Shown: piece after piece, positions 44,553 through 54,228 of the stretch
Position numbering within the stretch: position 1 is the stretch's first letter
Layout of the letters: each line of letters starts with the position of its first letter
NCBI RefSeq assembly: GCF_016597725.1
Contig: NZ_VCGY01000002.1
Span: forward strand, 434,001 to 498,000
Direction: 5' to 3'
Length of the DNA: 64,000 bases
Source: Marinobacter sp. 1-4A
GTDB lineage: Bacteria; Pseudomonadota; Gammaproteobacteria; Pseudomonadales; Oleiphilaceae
Notes under the pieces: generated by a model
The model's input: only the letters and a program-made list of their open reading frames with translations
Database searches by the model: none
What the model was told of the DNA's origin: nothing
Position numbers and translations under genes: made by a program

Positions 44553-44577
44553 TGACGGGGCCCTTGGGGCCCCGTCA
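44553..44577 (+). terminator. GC-rich hairpin after mscS
   Basis: TGACGGGGCCC and GGGGCCCCGTCA pair around a short TT-centred loop about 75 bases after the mscS stop. There is no T run, so it may be a factor-assisted terminator or an mRNA end barrier. Confidence 0.4.
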
Positions 44578-44649
44578 GAACGTCGCCGGAGCAAGCTACA
44601 CATGCCGACCGCTTCGGATAGTTGTCATTGCTGGTAGGAGGCTTTCTCT

Positions 44650-45204
44650 ATGCCGATACAGCAGCTAAAAGAATTTCTTGATGGGGCCAATGTTGAATAC
44701 ATGTGCCTCACTCACCCCCCCGCGTTTACCGCTCAGGATCTTGCCCACCACGTGAAAATTGCGGGTGATAAGGTCGTTAAAACTGTCATTATCGAACTGG
44801 ACGGAAAAATGGCGATGCTGGTTATGCCTGCAACCTGGCGCGTGCGCTGGGAGAGCCTTTCCCGCATTTTGGATACCGACTTTGTTGACCTTGCCGACGA
44901 GCAGGAATTTCAGGATCGCTTCCCAGACTGTGAAGTCGGGGCCATGCCGCCTTTCGGCAACCTGTTCGGGATGACCGTTTACTGTGCCGAACCGCTAACG
45001 GAACAATCCGAGCTGGCCTTTGCCGCAGGCAGCCATACAGAAACCCTGCACATGAAAACCCGGGATTTTCTAAACCTGGTTCAGCCTATGGTGCTCAATC
45101 GAGGATTTATCAAACCCGGCACCCAGAAACCGGCGTGGTTATTGAAAAGCCGTGGCCAGCCCGGGGAACACTCGGAACAACAGGCATCCGGGATGCTAGG
45201 TTAA
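44650..45204 (+). CDS. YbaK/ProX-family aminoacyl-tRNA deacylase-like protein
   Basis: The 184-residue protein shares the YbaK/ProX fold: YMCLTHPPAFTAQDLAHHVKIAGDKVVKTVIIELDGKMAMLVMPA, with the conserved Lys, and then GAMPPFGNLFGMTVYCAEPL, with the GxxPPxG motif. These domains remove wrong amino acids from tRNA (Cys-tRNAPro, Ala-tRNAPro) as stand-alone trans-editing factors. Which misacylated tRNA this one edits is not readable. The C-terminal 30 residues are extra and basic. AGGAGG precedes the ATG. Confidence 0.85.
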   Translation: MPIQQLKEFLDGANVEYMCLTHPPAFTAQDLAHHVKIAGDKVVKTVIIELDGKMAMLVMPATWRVRWESLSRILDTDFVDLADEQEFQDRFPDCEVGAMPPFGNLFGMTVYCAEPLTEQSELAFAAGSHTETLHMKTRDFLNLVQPMVLNRGFIKPGTQKPAWLLKSRGQPGEHSEQQASGMLG

Positions 45205-45289
45205 TGCTGCTATTGTATTCGGCTTGACCCCGGTCGCTTGTCTGATTGTTGCCATCGCGTAAACTGTGGGCATCAGACAGGAAACCGAT

Positions 45290-46585
45290 ATGACTCAAGC
45301 ATTTGATATTGTAATTGTCGGCGCTGGCATGGTTGGCGCCGCACTTGCTACTGGCCTCGGGCAGGAAGGCTTCAGCGTCGCGATGGTTGATCGCGCACCT
45401 GCACCCAAGTTCGATCCGGACTCTGCCCCCGATATACGCGTTTCCGCCCTAAGCGCTGGAAGCGAACGCTATCTGCGAAGTCTGGGCGCTTGGGACCATA
45501 TCCTCAATATGCGCGCAACACCCTATCGCCGCCTAGCGGTGTGGGATGAAACCCCTCATCCATTAAGCAACTTGCTACCGCGCACGTCCAATCAGGTGGA
45601 ATTTGATGCCGCCGGGCTGAACGCCCCTCACCTAGGCCATATTGTTGAAAACTCCGTAACCCAGCAGGGCCTTTGGCAAGCTGCACAAGCCGAGCCCTCG
45701 GTTACCATACTGGCAGGCAAGGGCGTCACTGGCATTACCCAGACTGGTGGTCAGGCCAAAGTTGTGCTTGAGGGTGGCGAGGAACTGACCGCCGCACTCA
45801 TAATTGGTGCCGACGGTGCGCAATCCCGGGTGCGGGACATGGCGGGCATCGGTGTTACCCGGAACCAGTACGGTCAGCAGGCCATGGTTATTTCTGTGCG
45901 TTATCAGGGGCCAGTGCAAGATATCACCTGGCAGGGGTTTTACCCTTCCGGCCCCAGAGCCTTTCTGCCGCTTTATAACGCAGGCGCCAGTCACTCTGGG
46001 GAAAGCCGCGCTTCACTGGTGTGGTACGACTCGCCAGAAGAAATCGCCCGCCTGAAAACCCTGAACAATGAAGCCTTGATGGTGGAGATACAGAAGGGCT
46101 TTCCAGCAGAACTTCCGCAGCTTACCCATATTGAAGATCGCGCCAGCTTTCCTATTGCCCGCCAACACGCCAAGCACTACTCGGCGGGGCGTATTGTGCT
46201 AGTGGGAGACGCCGCTCACACCATCAATCCCTTAGCGGGACAGGGCGTAAACCTTGGTTTTCAGGATACCCAGTGTTTGCAGAGTCTTTTGAAAGAAGCC
46301 AAGAGAGCCGGGGACGATCTGGCCAAGCCTTCATGGCTGGCCAGCTATGAGCAGCAACGGCGACCTGCGAACAGGCGTATGATGTTCGCCATGGATGCGT
46401 TTTATCATCTGTTTAGCAACCAGATTCCGCCGCTTCATTTGCTCCGGAACCTCGGCTTGGGCACGGCCCGTGCCCTGCCCTTCGCACGCAATCGGGTAGC
46501 ACGCTATGCCATGGGAATCGACGATGAGCTACCAGCGGTTATCCGGCAATTAACAGCCCGGTTGCCGGGTTTGAGCCAGCTTTGA
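45290..46585 (+). CDS. UbiH/UbiF/UbiI-family FAD monooxygenase
   Basis: The 431-residue flavin hydroxylase has an N-terminal GxGxxG FAD fold (DIVIVGAGMVGAALATGL), LIIGADGAQSRVRDMAGI, and the second FAD motif RIVLVGDAAHTINPLAGQGVNLGFQD, all typical of the ubiquinone ring hydroxylases. It probably hydroxylates one ring position in ubiquinone synthesis; which one (C1, C5 or C6) cannot be assigned without a tree. CAGGAAACCGAT precedes the ATG at 45290. UbiC and UbiA lie 28 kb away, so the pathway is scattered. Confidence 0.85.
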   Translation: MTQAFDIVIVGAGMVGAALATGLGQEGFSVAMVDRAPAPKFDPDSAPDIRVSALSAGSERYLRSLGAWDHILNMRATPYRRLAVWDETPHPLSNLLPRTSNQVEFDAAGLNAPHLGHIVENSVTQQGLWQAAQAEPSVTILAGKGVTGITQTGGQAKVVLEGGEELTAALIIGADGAQSRVRDMAGIGVTRNQYGQQAMVISVRYQGPVQDITWQGFYPSGPRAFLPLYNAGASHSGESRASLVWYDSPEEIARLKTLNNEALMVEIQKGFPAELPQLTHIEDRASFPIARQHAKHYSAGRIVLVGDAAHTINPLAGQGVNLGFQDTQCLQSLLKEAKRAGDDLAKPSWLASYEQQRRPANRRMMFAMDAFYHLFSNQIPPLHLLRNLGLGTARALPFARNRVARYAMGIDDELPAVIRQLTARLPGLSQL

Positions 46586-46619
46586 ATATTTGGACAACGA
46601 TAAACAAAAGGAAGCCAAA

Positions 46620-46985
46620 ATGTCAGAAACGCTTTTCACCAAGATCATTAATCGCGAAATCCCGGCGGATATCGTTTATGAAGACGACATCAGCTTGGCG
46701 TTTCGCGATATCAATCCGCAAGCACCGGTACACCTGCTGATCATCCCCAAAAAGCTGATTGCTACCATCAATGATATCGAGGAGATGGACCGGGAACTGG
46801 TCGGCCATCTTTACTGGGTAGCCTCCAAGCTCGCCAAAGAGATGGGCTTTGCCGAAGACGGCTATCGCACTGTGATGAACTGCGGTGAAAACTCCGGCCA
46901 GACCGTATTCCACATTCATCTGCATCTCTTGGCAGGCAAACCTCTAGGCTGGCCACCGTATACCGACAAAATGAAGCAGGCCTGA
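46620..46985 (+). CDS. HIT-family (HinT-like) nucleotide hydrolase
   Basis: The 121-residue protein carries the histidine triad HIHLHLLAG near residues 105-113, with QTVFHIHLH upstream and the N-terminal FTKIINREIPADIVYEDD typical of Hint proteins. It hydrolyses purine nucleoside phosphoramidates and acyl-AMPs. AAAGGAAG precedes the ATG at 46620; the frame from 46590 is too long. It ends convergent with phoU. Confidence 0.92.
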   Translation: MSETLFTKIINREIPADIVYEDDISLAFRDINPQAPVHLLIIPKKLIATINDIEEMDRELVGHLYWVASKLAKEMGFAEDGYRTVMNCGENSGQTVFHIHLHLLAGKPLGWPPYTDKMKQA

Positions 46986-47005
46986 GCAACCAAAGCTTGG
47001 ATAGC

Positions 47006-47025
47006 GTGGGGCTTTAACGCCCCAC
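47006..47025. terminator. Hairpin between the convergent HIT and phoU genes
   Basis: GTGGGGC and GCCCCAC pair perfectly around TTTAAC; the phoU stop codon lies in the loop. It has no T run, but it is placed to act on both convergent transcripts. Confidence 0.4.
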
Positions 47026-47736
47026 CACCCGTTCCGCTTCTTCCATTGGGGTGTGGCGTACGTCTTCGCCTTTCACCATAAAGATAACGTTCTCGGCAAT
47101 ATTGCAGGCGTGATCGCCCACCCGCTCCAACGACCGCAGAACCCACATCACTGACATGCAACGCGAAATATTGCGGGCATCTTCCATCATAAAGGTGAGC
47201 AACGTTCGAGCTGCCGCCTGATATTCTTCATCTACTCGTTTATCTTCCTTCATTACCCGTAAAGCCTGCTCGGAATCCAGTCTGGCGAAGGCATCCAGTG
47301 AGTCATGAAGCATGGTCATCACATGAGCGCCAATATGACGAACCTCCCCGTAACCTTGGGGCGCCTGCCCTTCTTCGGTGAGCTTGATGGCAAACTTGGC
47401 AATCTTTTTGGCTTCGTCGCCTACTCGCTCCAAATCCGCCACCATTCGAATGACCGAAATCACCAACCGCAGATCCCGGGCCGTGGGCTGGCGACGGGCG
47501 ATGATGAGCATGGCCTCCTCATCAATATCCATTTCCATCCGATCAACCGTTCGGTCGTTGGCTCGAATTTCTTCCGCCAAATACCCATCGCCTTCAGTCA
47601 AGGCCTTCAAAGCACTTTCGATCTGAGTCTCCACCAGACCGCCCATTTTTAGAAATCGGGTTTTCAAGGCCAACAGTTCGTCGTTGAAACGGTTAGATAT
47701 ATGATCCCCATAAACGTCGTCTTTTTTACTAGGCAC
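47014..47736 (-). CDS. phoU: Phosphate-signalling protein PhoU
   Basis: The 240-residue all-helical protein has two three-helix PhoU repeats. The family motif E/DxxxD is seen as EIRANDRTVDRMEMDIDEEAM and as KEDKRVDEEYQ; RMVADLERVGDEAKKIAKFA and RSLERVGDHACNIAENVIF are the two conserved metal-binding segments. PhoU relays the state of the Pst transporter to PhoR and prevents excess uptake. It is the last gene of the pst operon, 42 bases after pstB. Confidence 0.95.
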   Translation of the reverse strand: MPSKKDDVYGDHISNRFNDELLALKTRFLKMGGLVETQIESALKALTEGDGYLAEEIRANDRTVDRMEMDIDEEAMLIIARRQPTARDLRLVISVIRMVADLERVGDEAKKIAKFAIKLTEEGQAPQGYGEVRHIGAHVMTMLHDSLDAFARLDSEQALRVMKEDKRVDEEYQAAARTLLTFMMEDARNISRCMSVMWVLRSLERVGDHACNIAENVIFMVKGEDVRHTPMEEAERVVGR

Positions 47737-47778
47737 GCTTTGCTCCTCTCTTGTTCTGGCTTGTTCTGGGCACCGGGA

Positions 47779-48690
47779 TCAACCAAAACGGCCGGTGATG
47801 TAGGATTCGGTCAGCTCGTGTTCCGGCGTCGTGAACACCTTGCTGGTATCGTTTACTTCCACAAGATGGCCTAGGTGAAAGTAGGCGGTGCGGTTGGATA
47901 CCCGCGCAGCCTGCTGCATCGAGTGGGTCACGATCACAATGGTGTAGCTCTCGGACATCTCAGCAATGAGCTCTTCAATTCTGGCAGTAGCAATAGGATC
48001 CAGCGCCGAACAGGGCTCATCCATCAGCACCACTTCGGGGCTGACGGCGATGGCTCTTGCGATACACAGCCGCTGTTGCTGGCCCCCTGACATGCCGGTT
48101 GCCATGGCATCAAGGCGATCCTTCACCTCGTTCCACAGGCCTGCCTTGCGTAGGCTGTTTTCTACAATGTCGTCCAGATCGGACTTGCGATTGGCCAGAC
48201 CATGAATGCGAGGGCCATAGGCAACATTGTCGTAGATAGATTTTGGGAAGGGGTTGGGTTTCTGGAAAACCATACCCACGCGCGCGCGCAGCTCAACTAC
48301 GTCTCGCTTTGAGTCATAGATGTTCTGCCCATCCAACAGCAATGAACCTTTGATCCGGCAGCTATCAATGCTGTCGTTCATGCGGTTCAAACAGCGCAAA
48401 AAGGTGGATTTGCCGCAACCGGAAGGCCCGATAAAGGCGATAACTTCATTGCGAGCGATATCCAGACTGATGTTTTTGATGGCCCGGGTTTCACCGTAAA
48501 ACACTTCCACATCTCGCAGTTTAAACTTGGGATCGTCCGAAAACGGGATACCAACGGTTTTCCCTTCTTCAATCACTGTGTCTGCCGGGCGCTCAACCGG
48601 AGCGTTTATTGGGTCGGCTTCAGGCATGGCTGTCTCTTTTATCGCTGTTGGATTCATAGTTTTCGGGATAGTGTTAATCGTTGTGCCCAT
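47779..48690 (-). CDS. pstB: Phosphate ABC transporter ATPase PstB
   Basis: The protein has 303 residues. After an unusually long N-terminal extension (about 50 residues, compared with 257 total in E. coli), the ABC domain contains GPSGCGKST (Walker A), LSGGQ-type signature [27 protein letters not shown] (Walker B) and [12 protein letters not shown] (switch His). It powers phosphate import through PstCA. The extension is rich in Thr, Pro and Glu and its role is unknown. The start at 48690 (MGTTINT) is preferred to 48750, which would overlap pstA. Confidence 0.95.
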   Translation of the reverse strand: MGTTINTIPKTMNPTAIKETAMPEADPINAPVERPADTVIEEGKTVGIPFSDDPKFKLRDVEVFYGETRAIKNISLDIARNEVIAFIGPSGCGKSTFLRCLNRMNDSIDSCRIKGSLLLDGQNIYDSKRDVVELRARVGMVFQKPNPFPKSIYDNVAYGPRIHGLANRKSDLDDIVENSLRKAGLWNEVKDRLDAMATGMSGGQQQRLCIARAIAVSPEVVLMDEPCSALDPIATARIEELIAEMSESYTIVIVTHSMQQAARVSNRTAYFHLGHLVEVNDTSKVFTTPEHELTESYITGRFG

Positions 48691-48703
48691 AAGTGTGGTC
48701 TCT

Positions 48704-49981
48704 CTACCAACGGCGCTCAAGGCGCTTGCGCAGCCATATGGCGAATGCATTCATGGTGATCAGGAAGGCGAGCAGAACCATAATGCCGGCAGAGGCCAGC
48801 TCCACGAATCCCTGCTCTGCACTGCCGGCCCAGATGAAAATCTGCACGGGTAAAACCGTTGCCGAACTGAAGAAGCCCTCTGGTATCTCAACAATAAACG
48901 CTACCATGCCAATCAAAAGCAAAGGCGCGGTTTCGCCCAGTGCCTGTGCCATGCCGATAATAGAACCGGTCAACATGCCGGGCATGGCCAGCGGTAGCAC
49001 ATGGTGCAGAACCACCTGCATTTTCGACGCGCCTATACCCTCTGCCGCCTCCCGTATCGAAGGCGGCACGCTTTTGATTGCCGCCCGGCTTGAGATAATG
49101 ATGGTGGGCAATGTCATCAGCGCCAGCACCAAACCGCCCACTACGGGCACCGAGCGAGGCATACCAAATAGGCCGATAAACACCGCCAGCCCCAGCAACC
49201 CGAAAATGATAGAGGGAACAGCAGCAAGGTTATTAATGTTGACCTCAATAAAGTCCGTAAGGCGGTTACTCGGTGCAAACTCCTCCAGATAAACCGCAGC
49301 TGCCACTCCCACCGGGAAGGCGATAACCAAGGTCACTCCCATGGTCAGCAAGGAGCCGATCAAGGCTCCGAGAATACCGGCGTTGGATGGCTCCCGAGAA
49401 TCCCCCCGGCTAAAAAACACATCGTTAAATCCAGTATCAATGACGCCTTTGCTCAGCAGCTCATCTGTCCAACGCTGTTGCTGCTCGGTGAGGCGTATGG
49501 AGTACCCGGGGTCGCCTGCATGTTTTACATAAACCGATACCGTATCGTGCGCCGGAAACTCAATAGTGCGAGTGCTACCAAGCCAATCCGGGTTCTCTTT
49601 CAACAGGTCTCGCACTTGATTGCTGGCGTAGCTGCCGGTCATCCGGCTGAGCTCCCGTTTATCCGCACGGCTCGTGGCCTGCGGAAAATACCCTTGTAGA
49701 GCTTTAATGATAGGTGCCTGAAAATCCGCCATGGCGATCTGATCCGGATCTGAGGCATCGTTCAGATACATTAATTCGCCATCTAAATGCACCTCAAGGG
49801 TCACCGTGGTTTTGATGAAGCCCGTATAGCCCTTGCTGATAATGTCGGTAAACAGAATCACCAGAGAAAAGAGCGCAATCGAAATAGCGGCTACGCCATA
49901 AAAGCGGAACCTACGCTCTTTGCGATAACGACGCTTTAGCGAGCGACGGACAAGTTCCGCCTGAGAACTTGGATTAGTCAT
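48704..49981 (-). CDS. pstA: Phosphate ABC transporter permease PstA
   Basis: This 425-residue permease is much longer than E. coli PstA (296). An N-terminal cytoplasmic basic stretch and a first helix lead into a large periplasmic domain (about 60-180) of the DUF3333 type, then the transmembrane core with [34 protein letters not shown] and the EAA loop [28 protein letters not shown]. The extended form is common in marine Gammaproteobacteria. It overlaps pstC by eight bases, implying coupled translation. Confidence 0.93.
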   Translation of the reverse strand: MTNPSSQAELVRRSLKRRYRKERRFRFYGVAAISIALFSLVILFTDIISKGYTGFIKTTVTLEVHLDGELMYLNDASDPDQIAMADFQAPIIKALQGYFPQATSRADKRELSRMTGSYASNQVRDLLKENPDWLGSTRTIEFPAHDTVSVYVKHAGDPGYSIRLTEQQQRWTDELLSKGVIDTGFNDVFFSRGDSREPSNAGILGALIGSLLTMGVTLVIAFPVGVAAAVYLEEFAPSNRLTDFIEVNINNLAAVPSIIFGLLGLAVFIGLFGMPRSVPVVGGLVLALMTLPTIIISSRAAIKSVPPSIREAAEGIGASKMQVVLHHVLPLAMPGMLTGSIIGMAQALGETAPLLLIGMVAFIVEIPEGFFSSATVLPVQIFIWAGSAEQGFVELASAGIMVLLAFLITMNAFAIWLRKRLERRW

Positions 49982-51362
49982 ATTGTTCCCTGTATTTGCG
50001 CACGACTTTCAGTGCAATCACGTTCAGCAGCAGCGTTACGATAAAGAGCATCATGCCCAGAGCAAATGCGGCCAGAGTCTTGGCGCTGTCGAATTCCTGA
50101 TCGCCCGTGAGCAGCGTGACAATTTGCACCGTGACGGTAGTGACCGAATCCAACGGGTTGGCCGTCAAGTTTGCGGCCAGTCCGGCGGCCATAACAACAA
50201 TCATGGTTTCACCAATGGCCCGGGATGCAGCTAACAATATGCCCCCCATAATGCCCGGCAACGCTGCCGGAAAAATCACATTCTTCATGGTTTCAGACTG
50301 GGTGGCGCCCAGCGCCAAAGAGCCATCCCGCAGAGTGCGGGGAACTGCATTAATCACGTCATCGGATAAAGAGGACACAAAAGGGATAATCATAATGCCC
50401 ATCACTAGCCCCGCCGCCAACGCACTCTGGGAAGAGGCTTCAAGCCCCAAAGCCAGAGCTAGATCACGGATAAAGGGCGCTACGGTGAGCGCTGCAAAAA
50501 AGCCGTAAACGACAGTAGGCACACCGGCGAGCATTTCCAGCAAGGGCTTGACCACCGAACGCACCATTGGGCTGGCGTACTCGGAGAGGTACACCGCTGA
50601 CAGCAAGCCAACCGGCACAGCAATCAGCAAGGCAATCGCAGAAATCATGAGCGTTCCGGTAAACAACGGAATAATACCGAATGCGCCTTCTGAACCTATC
50701 TGATCCGCTCGCAGGGCGGTTTGTGGACTCCAACTGGTGCCGAACAAAAATTCACTCACCGGTACCTTTTCAAAAAAACGGAAGGTTTCGAAAATAACTG
50801 AGAAAACAATGCCAATGGTGGTAAGAATGGCAACGGCGGCGCACACGAAAAACAAACGCTGTAGCGTACGCTCCACACTCTTGCGAGCATTGATTTGCGG
50901 TGCGACCTGCGTCCAGGCAAAGGTGCCACCAAGAACCGCAATCAAGATTACTAATAGCGTCTTGAATTGACTACTCTGCTCGCGCAACTCTTGCAGTAGG
51001 GTCGCGGCACCGGAAATGCCTTCCGGAACCATCGCTGGGTCCAGCTTTCCAGCGGCTAGATTACTAATTTGAGAAAGCGTCAGGCTGGCGCGCCCTGCCG
51101 ATTGCGGAGCGAGTTCTGCGGGCAAGGACGCCATAACCATGTCTTGAATGACTTTGCCTTCAAACGCAGCCCAGGTTCCTAGAATAATCAGGGCCGGGAT
51201 TGCACACCAAAGTGCTGCTCTGGCGGCATAGTACGCTGGCAGAGCCTTGAGATTACGGATACCACCCAAAGGCGCTGCCACAGCGCGGGAGCGCATAAAA
51301 GCGAACCCGTAAGCCACTGCGGCAAGCACCAAAACTAGGGGCAATAAATCAGCTGTCTGCAT
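49974..51362 (-). CDS. pstC: Phosphate ABC transporter permease PstC
   Basis: This 462-residue permease also exceeds the E. coli length (319). The N-terminal 200 residues have three hydrophobic segments around a periplasmic loop. The core has PLFTGTLMISAIALLIAVPVGLLSAVYLSEYA and the EAA loop DGSLALGATQSETMKNVIFPAALPGIMGG. It forms the phosphate channel with PstA. pstS lies 64 bases upstream on the same strand. Confidence 0.93.
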   Translation of the reverse strand: MQTADLLPLVLVLAAVAYGFAFMRSRAVAAPLGGIRNLKALPAYYAARAALWCAIPALIILGTWAAFEGKVIQDMVMASLPAELAPQSAGRASLTLSQISNLAAGKLDPAMVPEGISGAATLLQELREQSSQFKTLLVILIAVLGGTFAWTQVAPQINARKSVERTLQRLFFVCAAVAILTTIGIVFSVIFETFRFFEKVPVSEFLFGTSWSPQTALRADQIGSEGAFGIIPLFTGTLMISAIALLIAVPVGLLSAVYLSEYASPMVRSVVKPLLEMLAGVPTVVYGFFAALTVAPFIRDLALALGLEASSQSALAAGLVMGIMIIPFVSSLSDDVINAVPRTLRDGSLALGATQSETMKNVIFPAALPGIMGGILLAASRAIGETMIVVMAAGLAANLTANPLDSVTTVTVQIVTLLTGDQEFDSAKTLAAFALGMMLFIVTLLLNVIALKVVRKYREQYD

Positions 51363-51426
51363 GGTAGTCTCGTTGATTCATGGCTGTCTCCTGAGTTCAT
51401 TGCCCCTATTTTCTACCAATCGGATA

Positions 51427-52476
51427 TTAAAGCTCATTACCCGTCATTGGCTTGAGTTCTCTAACGGCTTTTGCGGTTTCCATGCGCACATTGCGTGGGT
51501 TAGGGATTAAGCCCACATCCACCAAGTAGCCATTGTCGCCCCATGCACCTTCTGTGGTGAACTCCTGTGCATATTCGGCGATACCGGGAACCACACCTGC
51601 GTGGGCATTTTTAATGTAGAAAAACAGGGAGCGAGCCACGGGATACTCTTCATCGGCAATGGTATCTGGCGTTGGCTCCACACCGTTGATGGTGGATGCC
51701 TGAATTTCACCGCTGTTTTCCATCAGGAAGCTGTAGCCAAAGATACCCAGTGTGTCTTTGTCCTGAGCCAGTCGCTGAACGATCAAATTGTCGTTTTCAC
51801 CGGCTTCAACAAAGGCGCCGTCTTCGCGCATATTATGGCAAACACCGCGCATTTCTTTCTTTTCCATCGCCTTGATAAAATCAAACGTCTTACAACCACC
51901 TTCCATCGCGATTTCTACAAAAGCGTCACGGGTTCCGGACGTCGGAGGTGGTCCCATCACACTTATTTCTTTCGCTGGCAGGCTAGAGTCTATATCGCTC
52001 CATTTTTCATAAGGGTTGGCGACCAATTTGTCACCGCCTTTGGGGTCTGGCACATCTTTCGCTAAAGCCAAGAACACCTGGCGCAGGCTCAGGTCCATGG
52101 GGTCCGCTTCCTTCGAATTAGCGATAACAATGCCATCGGCACCGATTTTCACTTCGGTAATGGCCTCTACGCCATTGCGCTGACACATTTCAAACTCGCT
52201 AGCCTTCATCCGGCGCGACGCGTTTGTAATATCCGGGTGCTGGGTGCCGATTCCAGCACAAAACAACTTGAAACCACCGCCCGAGCCGGTTGATTCCAGC
52301 TTAGGCGTGGGGAAGTCAGTGTTACGACCAAAGCGTTCGGCAACAACGGTAGCAAAAGGGTAAACCGTTGAAGAACCCACAACGTTTACGGTGTCACGGG
52401 CCAGTGCGGGAGCGGAAACGATAGACATCCCGCCAGTCAAGGCAACAATAGCAATAGCTTTATTCGGTTTAATCAC
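51427..52476 (-). CDS. pstS: Periplasmic phosphate-binding protein PstS
   Basis: The 349-residue protein has a signal peptide ending near ALARD, then VNVVGSSTVYPFATVVAERF, whose Ser/Thr residues hold phosphate, ESTGSGGGFKLFCAG and PPTSGTRDAFVEIAM, the second phosphate loop. It belongs to the longer PstS branch, in which a substrate-binding loop carries CQRNGVEAITEVKIGADGIVI. It delivers phosphate to PstCA. It is the first gene of pstSCAB-phoU and follows a Pho box. Confidence 0.95.
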   Translation of the reverse strand: MIKPNKAIAIVALTGGMSIVSAPALARDTVNVVGSSTVYPFATVVAERFGRNTDFPTPKLESTGSGGGFKLFCAGIGTQHPDITNASRRMKASEFEMCQRNGVEAITEVKIGADGIVIANSKEADPMDLSLRQVFLALAKDVPDPKGGDKLVANPYEKWSDIDSSLPAKEISVMGPPPTSGTRDAFVEIAMEGGCKTFDFIKAMEKKEMRGVCHNMREDGAFVEAGENDNLIVQRLAQDKDTLGIFGYSFLMENSGEIQASTINGVEPTPDTIADEEYPVARSLFFYIKNAHAGVVPGIAEYAQEFTTEGAWGDNGYLVDVGLIPNPRNVRMETAKAVRELKPMTGNEL

Positions 52477-52544
52477 GTTGTATCTCCATCAGTCACTTAT
52501 GTTGTGTACAGCACCGGTTTACTGATGGGTGAAGATTAAAGCCT

Positions 52545-52566
52545 CTGTATGACAGCTTTGTTACAC
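52545..52566 (-). promoter_or_regulatory. Pho box of the pst operon
   Basis: On the minus strand GTGTAAC-AAAG and CTGTCAT-ACAG form two 11-base PhoB half-sites in direct repeat; the second is a perfect CTGTCAT. TTTAAT follows at the distance expected of a -10 box in PhoB-activated promoters, and the pstS ATG is about 70 bases downstream. Confidence 0.88.
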
Positions 52567-52656
52567 ATAGAGTAGAAGCCGCAAATAAGCTTGCAGCCGC
52601 CAGATAGGCCGTTAACATGCTAAGAAAATAATTCTAGATAACAAAAGGCGTGATCC

Positions 52657-53061
52657 ATGACTGCATACGATGACGATAAACCCCAGCCCCGGGGCGACTT
52701 AACCCTTCAGATCGTTCCATTACCTCAGGATACAAACGCCAATGGCGATGTCTTCGCCGGTTGGCTGGTCAAACAGATGGATATTGCCGCAGCCACCGTC
52801 GCTGGACGTATTTCTCTGGGCCGCAACGCTACCGTGGCCATGGACGGGATGGAATTTCTTTCCCCGTTACGGGTCGGTTCCCAAGTCGGCTGTTACTGCG
52901 AATTAGTAGACATAGGCCGCAGCTCCATGAAAATCAATGTGGAAGTATGGACCCTTGACCGCACCGCAAAAAATCCGCGCAAAGTCACCGAGGGCAGGTT
53001 TGTCTACGTGGCCATTGATGAACAAGGCCGAATTCGAGAAGTTCCGGAACAGAAAGCCTGA
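52657..53061 (+). CDS. YciA-family acyl-CoA thioesterase
   Basis: The 134-residue single hot-dog protein carries DTNANGDVFAGWLVKQMDIAAATVA, where the Asn-Gly-Asp and the following helix hold the catalytic Asp and substrate, and VAMDGMEFLSPLRVGSQVGCYCEL. These features are those of the YciA hexameric thioesterases of broad acyl-CoA range. It is oriented away from pstS. Its stop lies about 30 bases from the convergent glycosyltransferase. Confidence 0.88.
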   Translation: MTAYDDDKPQPRGDLTLQIVPLPQDTNANGDVFAGWLVKQMDIAAATVAGRISLGRNATVAMDGMEFLSPLRVGSQVGCYCELVDIGRSSMKINVEVWTLDRTAKNPRKVTEGRFVYVAIDEQGRIREVPEQKA

Positions 53062-53088
53062 CCATCAATCGACCTTGCTCGCCAAGCC

Positions 53089-54228
53089 TCACTGCATTGA
53101 TCCCATCGAATCACTTGAAGGTTCAAGCTTAGGCGTGGTCTTGATGAGCCGGTCAAACAGAGATCGATACTTCCCTAAAAGCACCGACGCACCCCAGGCA
53201 TCGGGTTGGCAGCAAGGTGGCGGCTTTTCAATAAGCCGCTGCAAGCAACTGACTGCAGCCTCCGCTTCCGTATCAGCAGCCTCTTCATGGCTTTCGTAAC
53301 GACAGCTGTGAGGCACGTACTCCCGATAAGCCAACCTGTCCGGCGCCAATGGGATGCACCCAGCGGCCATAGCCTCCAGCATCGACAGGCCCTGAAAATC
53401 ATGAAGCGCCGTTGATAGAACAATATCTGCTTTGCGTAGCAGTCTGTCGTATGTAGCTCGGCTCTCCAGAAACCCCCAATTTTCTATGCGATCACGGAAC
53501 CTTGTCGCTATCTGGGCAAAGGCGCTTGGATGGTTACGAAAACTCTCTCCGACCACGCTCAGACGATACGGCTGTTGCTGCTTTTCTAACACGTTCAGAA
53601 AGTTAAGCAGCCTGTCTGGCCCTTTATCGTATTCCCAGCGGTGGTTCCAGAGCAGATGCGGGCACTCTCGATTCAAGGGCGTTGGTGTGCCCTCAAACAA
53701 AGCGTCTTCGATAGGCACCGGCAGCACTTCGGATTTATGCTTTAGGTTATCGACCAGCCCCTTCGGCACCGCATCTGGCATTTTGTTCAAAAACGCCCCC
53801 ACCCCGGTCAAAAAGCTGTCTCGATTCCAAGCACTGTTGAATGCCACACAGTCTGCAGCCAGAGCGCCATAGAGATTCACCATTTGAGGCTCTACGCGCC
53901 CCTGCTGCTGACTGCTTACAGGGAAGGCAAACTGATTCTCATGCATGTATAACAAACAAGGCGTGCTCGCCAGTTTTGGGTGCAGCCCCCGCAAGGTTGC
54001 GAGGTCCACCATGGATGTAGCAACGACCAAATCCCAGGGCGTCTGAAAACAGGGCTCGTTAAGCCAACTCAGAGCGTTGCCGCGGATACGCCACTGAAAA
54101 AATCGTGGGGCTAATGCCAAGGTATGCCAGTGATAGTCCGGCAAGAGTTGAACGAGTTGCTCCCGCCAACGTTTATGACTGGCGGCGTCGTAGGCCGACA
54201 GCAGCAGAATACGTGGCTTGATGCTCAC
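53089..54228 (-). CDS. Queuosine-tRNA mannosyltransferase-like glycosyltransferase (DUF3524)
   Basis: The 379-residue GT4-fold protein has an N-terminal DUF3524 domain with ILLLSAYDAASHKRWREQL, LVVATSMVDLATLRGL and CLLYMHENQFAFPVS, whose HENQF-type motif marks the GTDC1/QTMAN family. The C-terminal glycosyltransferase domain has LLWNHRWEYDKGPDRLLNFL, KADIVLSTALHDFQGLSMLEAMAAGCIPLAPD, with the GT4 E-x7-E pattern. The animal GTDC1 protein mannosylates queuosine in tRNA-Asp, so a tRNA-directed role is inferred. Its ATG overlaps the stop of the upstream SDR by four bases (54225-54228). Confidence 0.85.
   Translation of the reverse strand: MSIKPRILLLSAYDAASHKRWREQLVQLLPDYHWHTLALAPRFFQWRIRGNALSWLNEPCFQTPWDLVVATSMVDLATLRGLHPKLASTPCLLYMHENQFAFPVSSQQQGRVEPQMVNLYGALAADCVAFNSAWNRDSFLTGVGAFLNKMPDAVPKGLVDNLKHKSEVLPVPIEDALFEGTPTPLNRECPHLLWNHRWEYDKGPDRLLNFLNVLEKQQQPYRLSVVGESFRNHPSAFAQIATRFRDRIENWGFLESRATYDRLLRKADIVLSTALHDFQGLSMLEAMAAGCIPLAPDRLAYREYVPHSCRYESHEEAADTEAEAAVSCLQRLIEKPPPCCQPDAWGASVLLGKYRSLFDRLIKTTPKLEPSSDSMGSMQ

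Noticed and set aside
44553-44577. The GC hairpin after mscS as a fifth member of the hairpin family.
   Set aside because: It lacks the apical module; it is a plain short palindrome.
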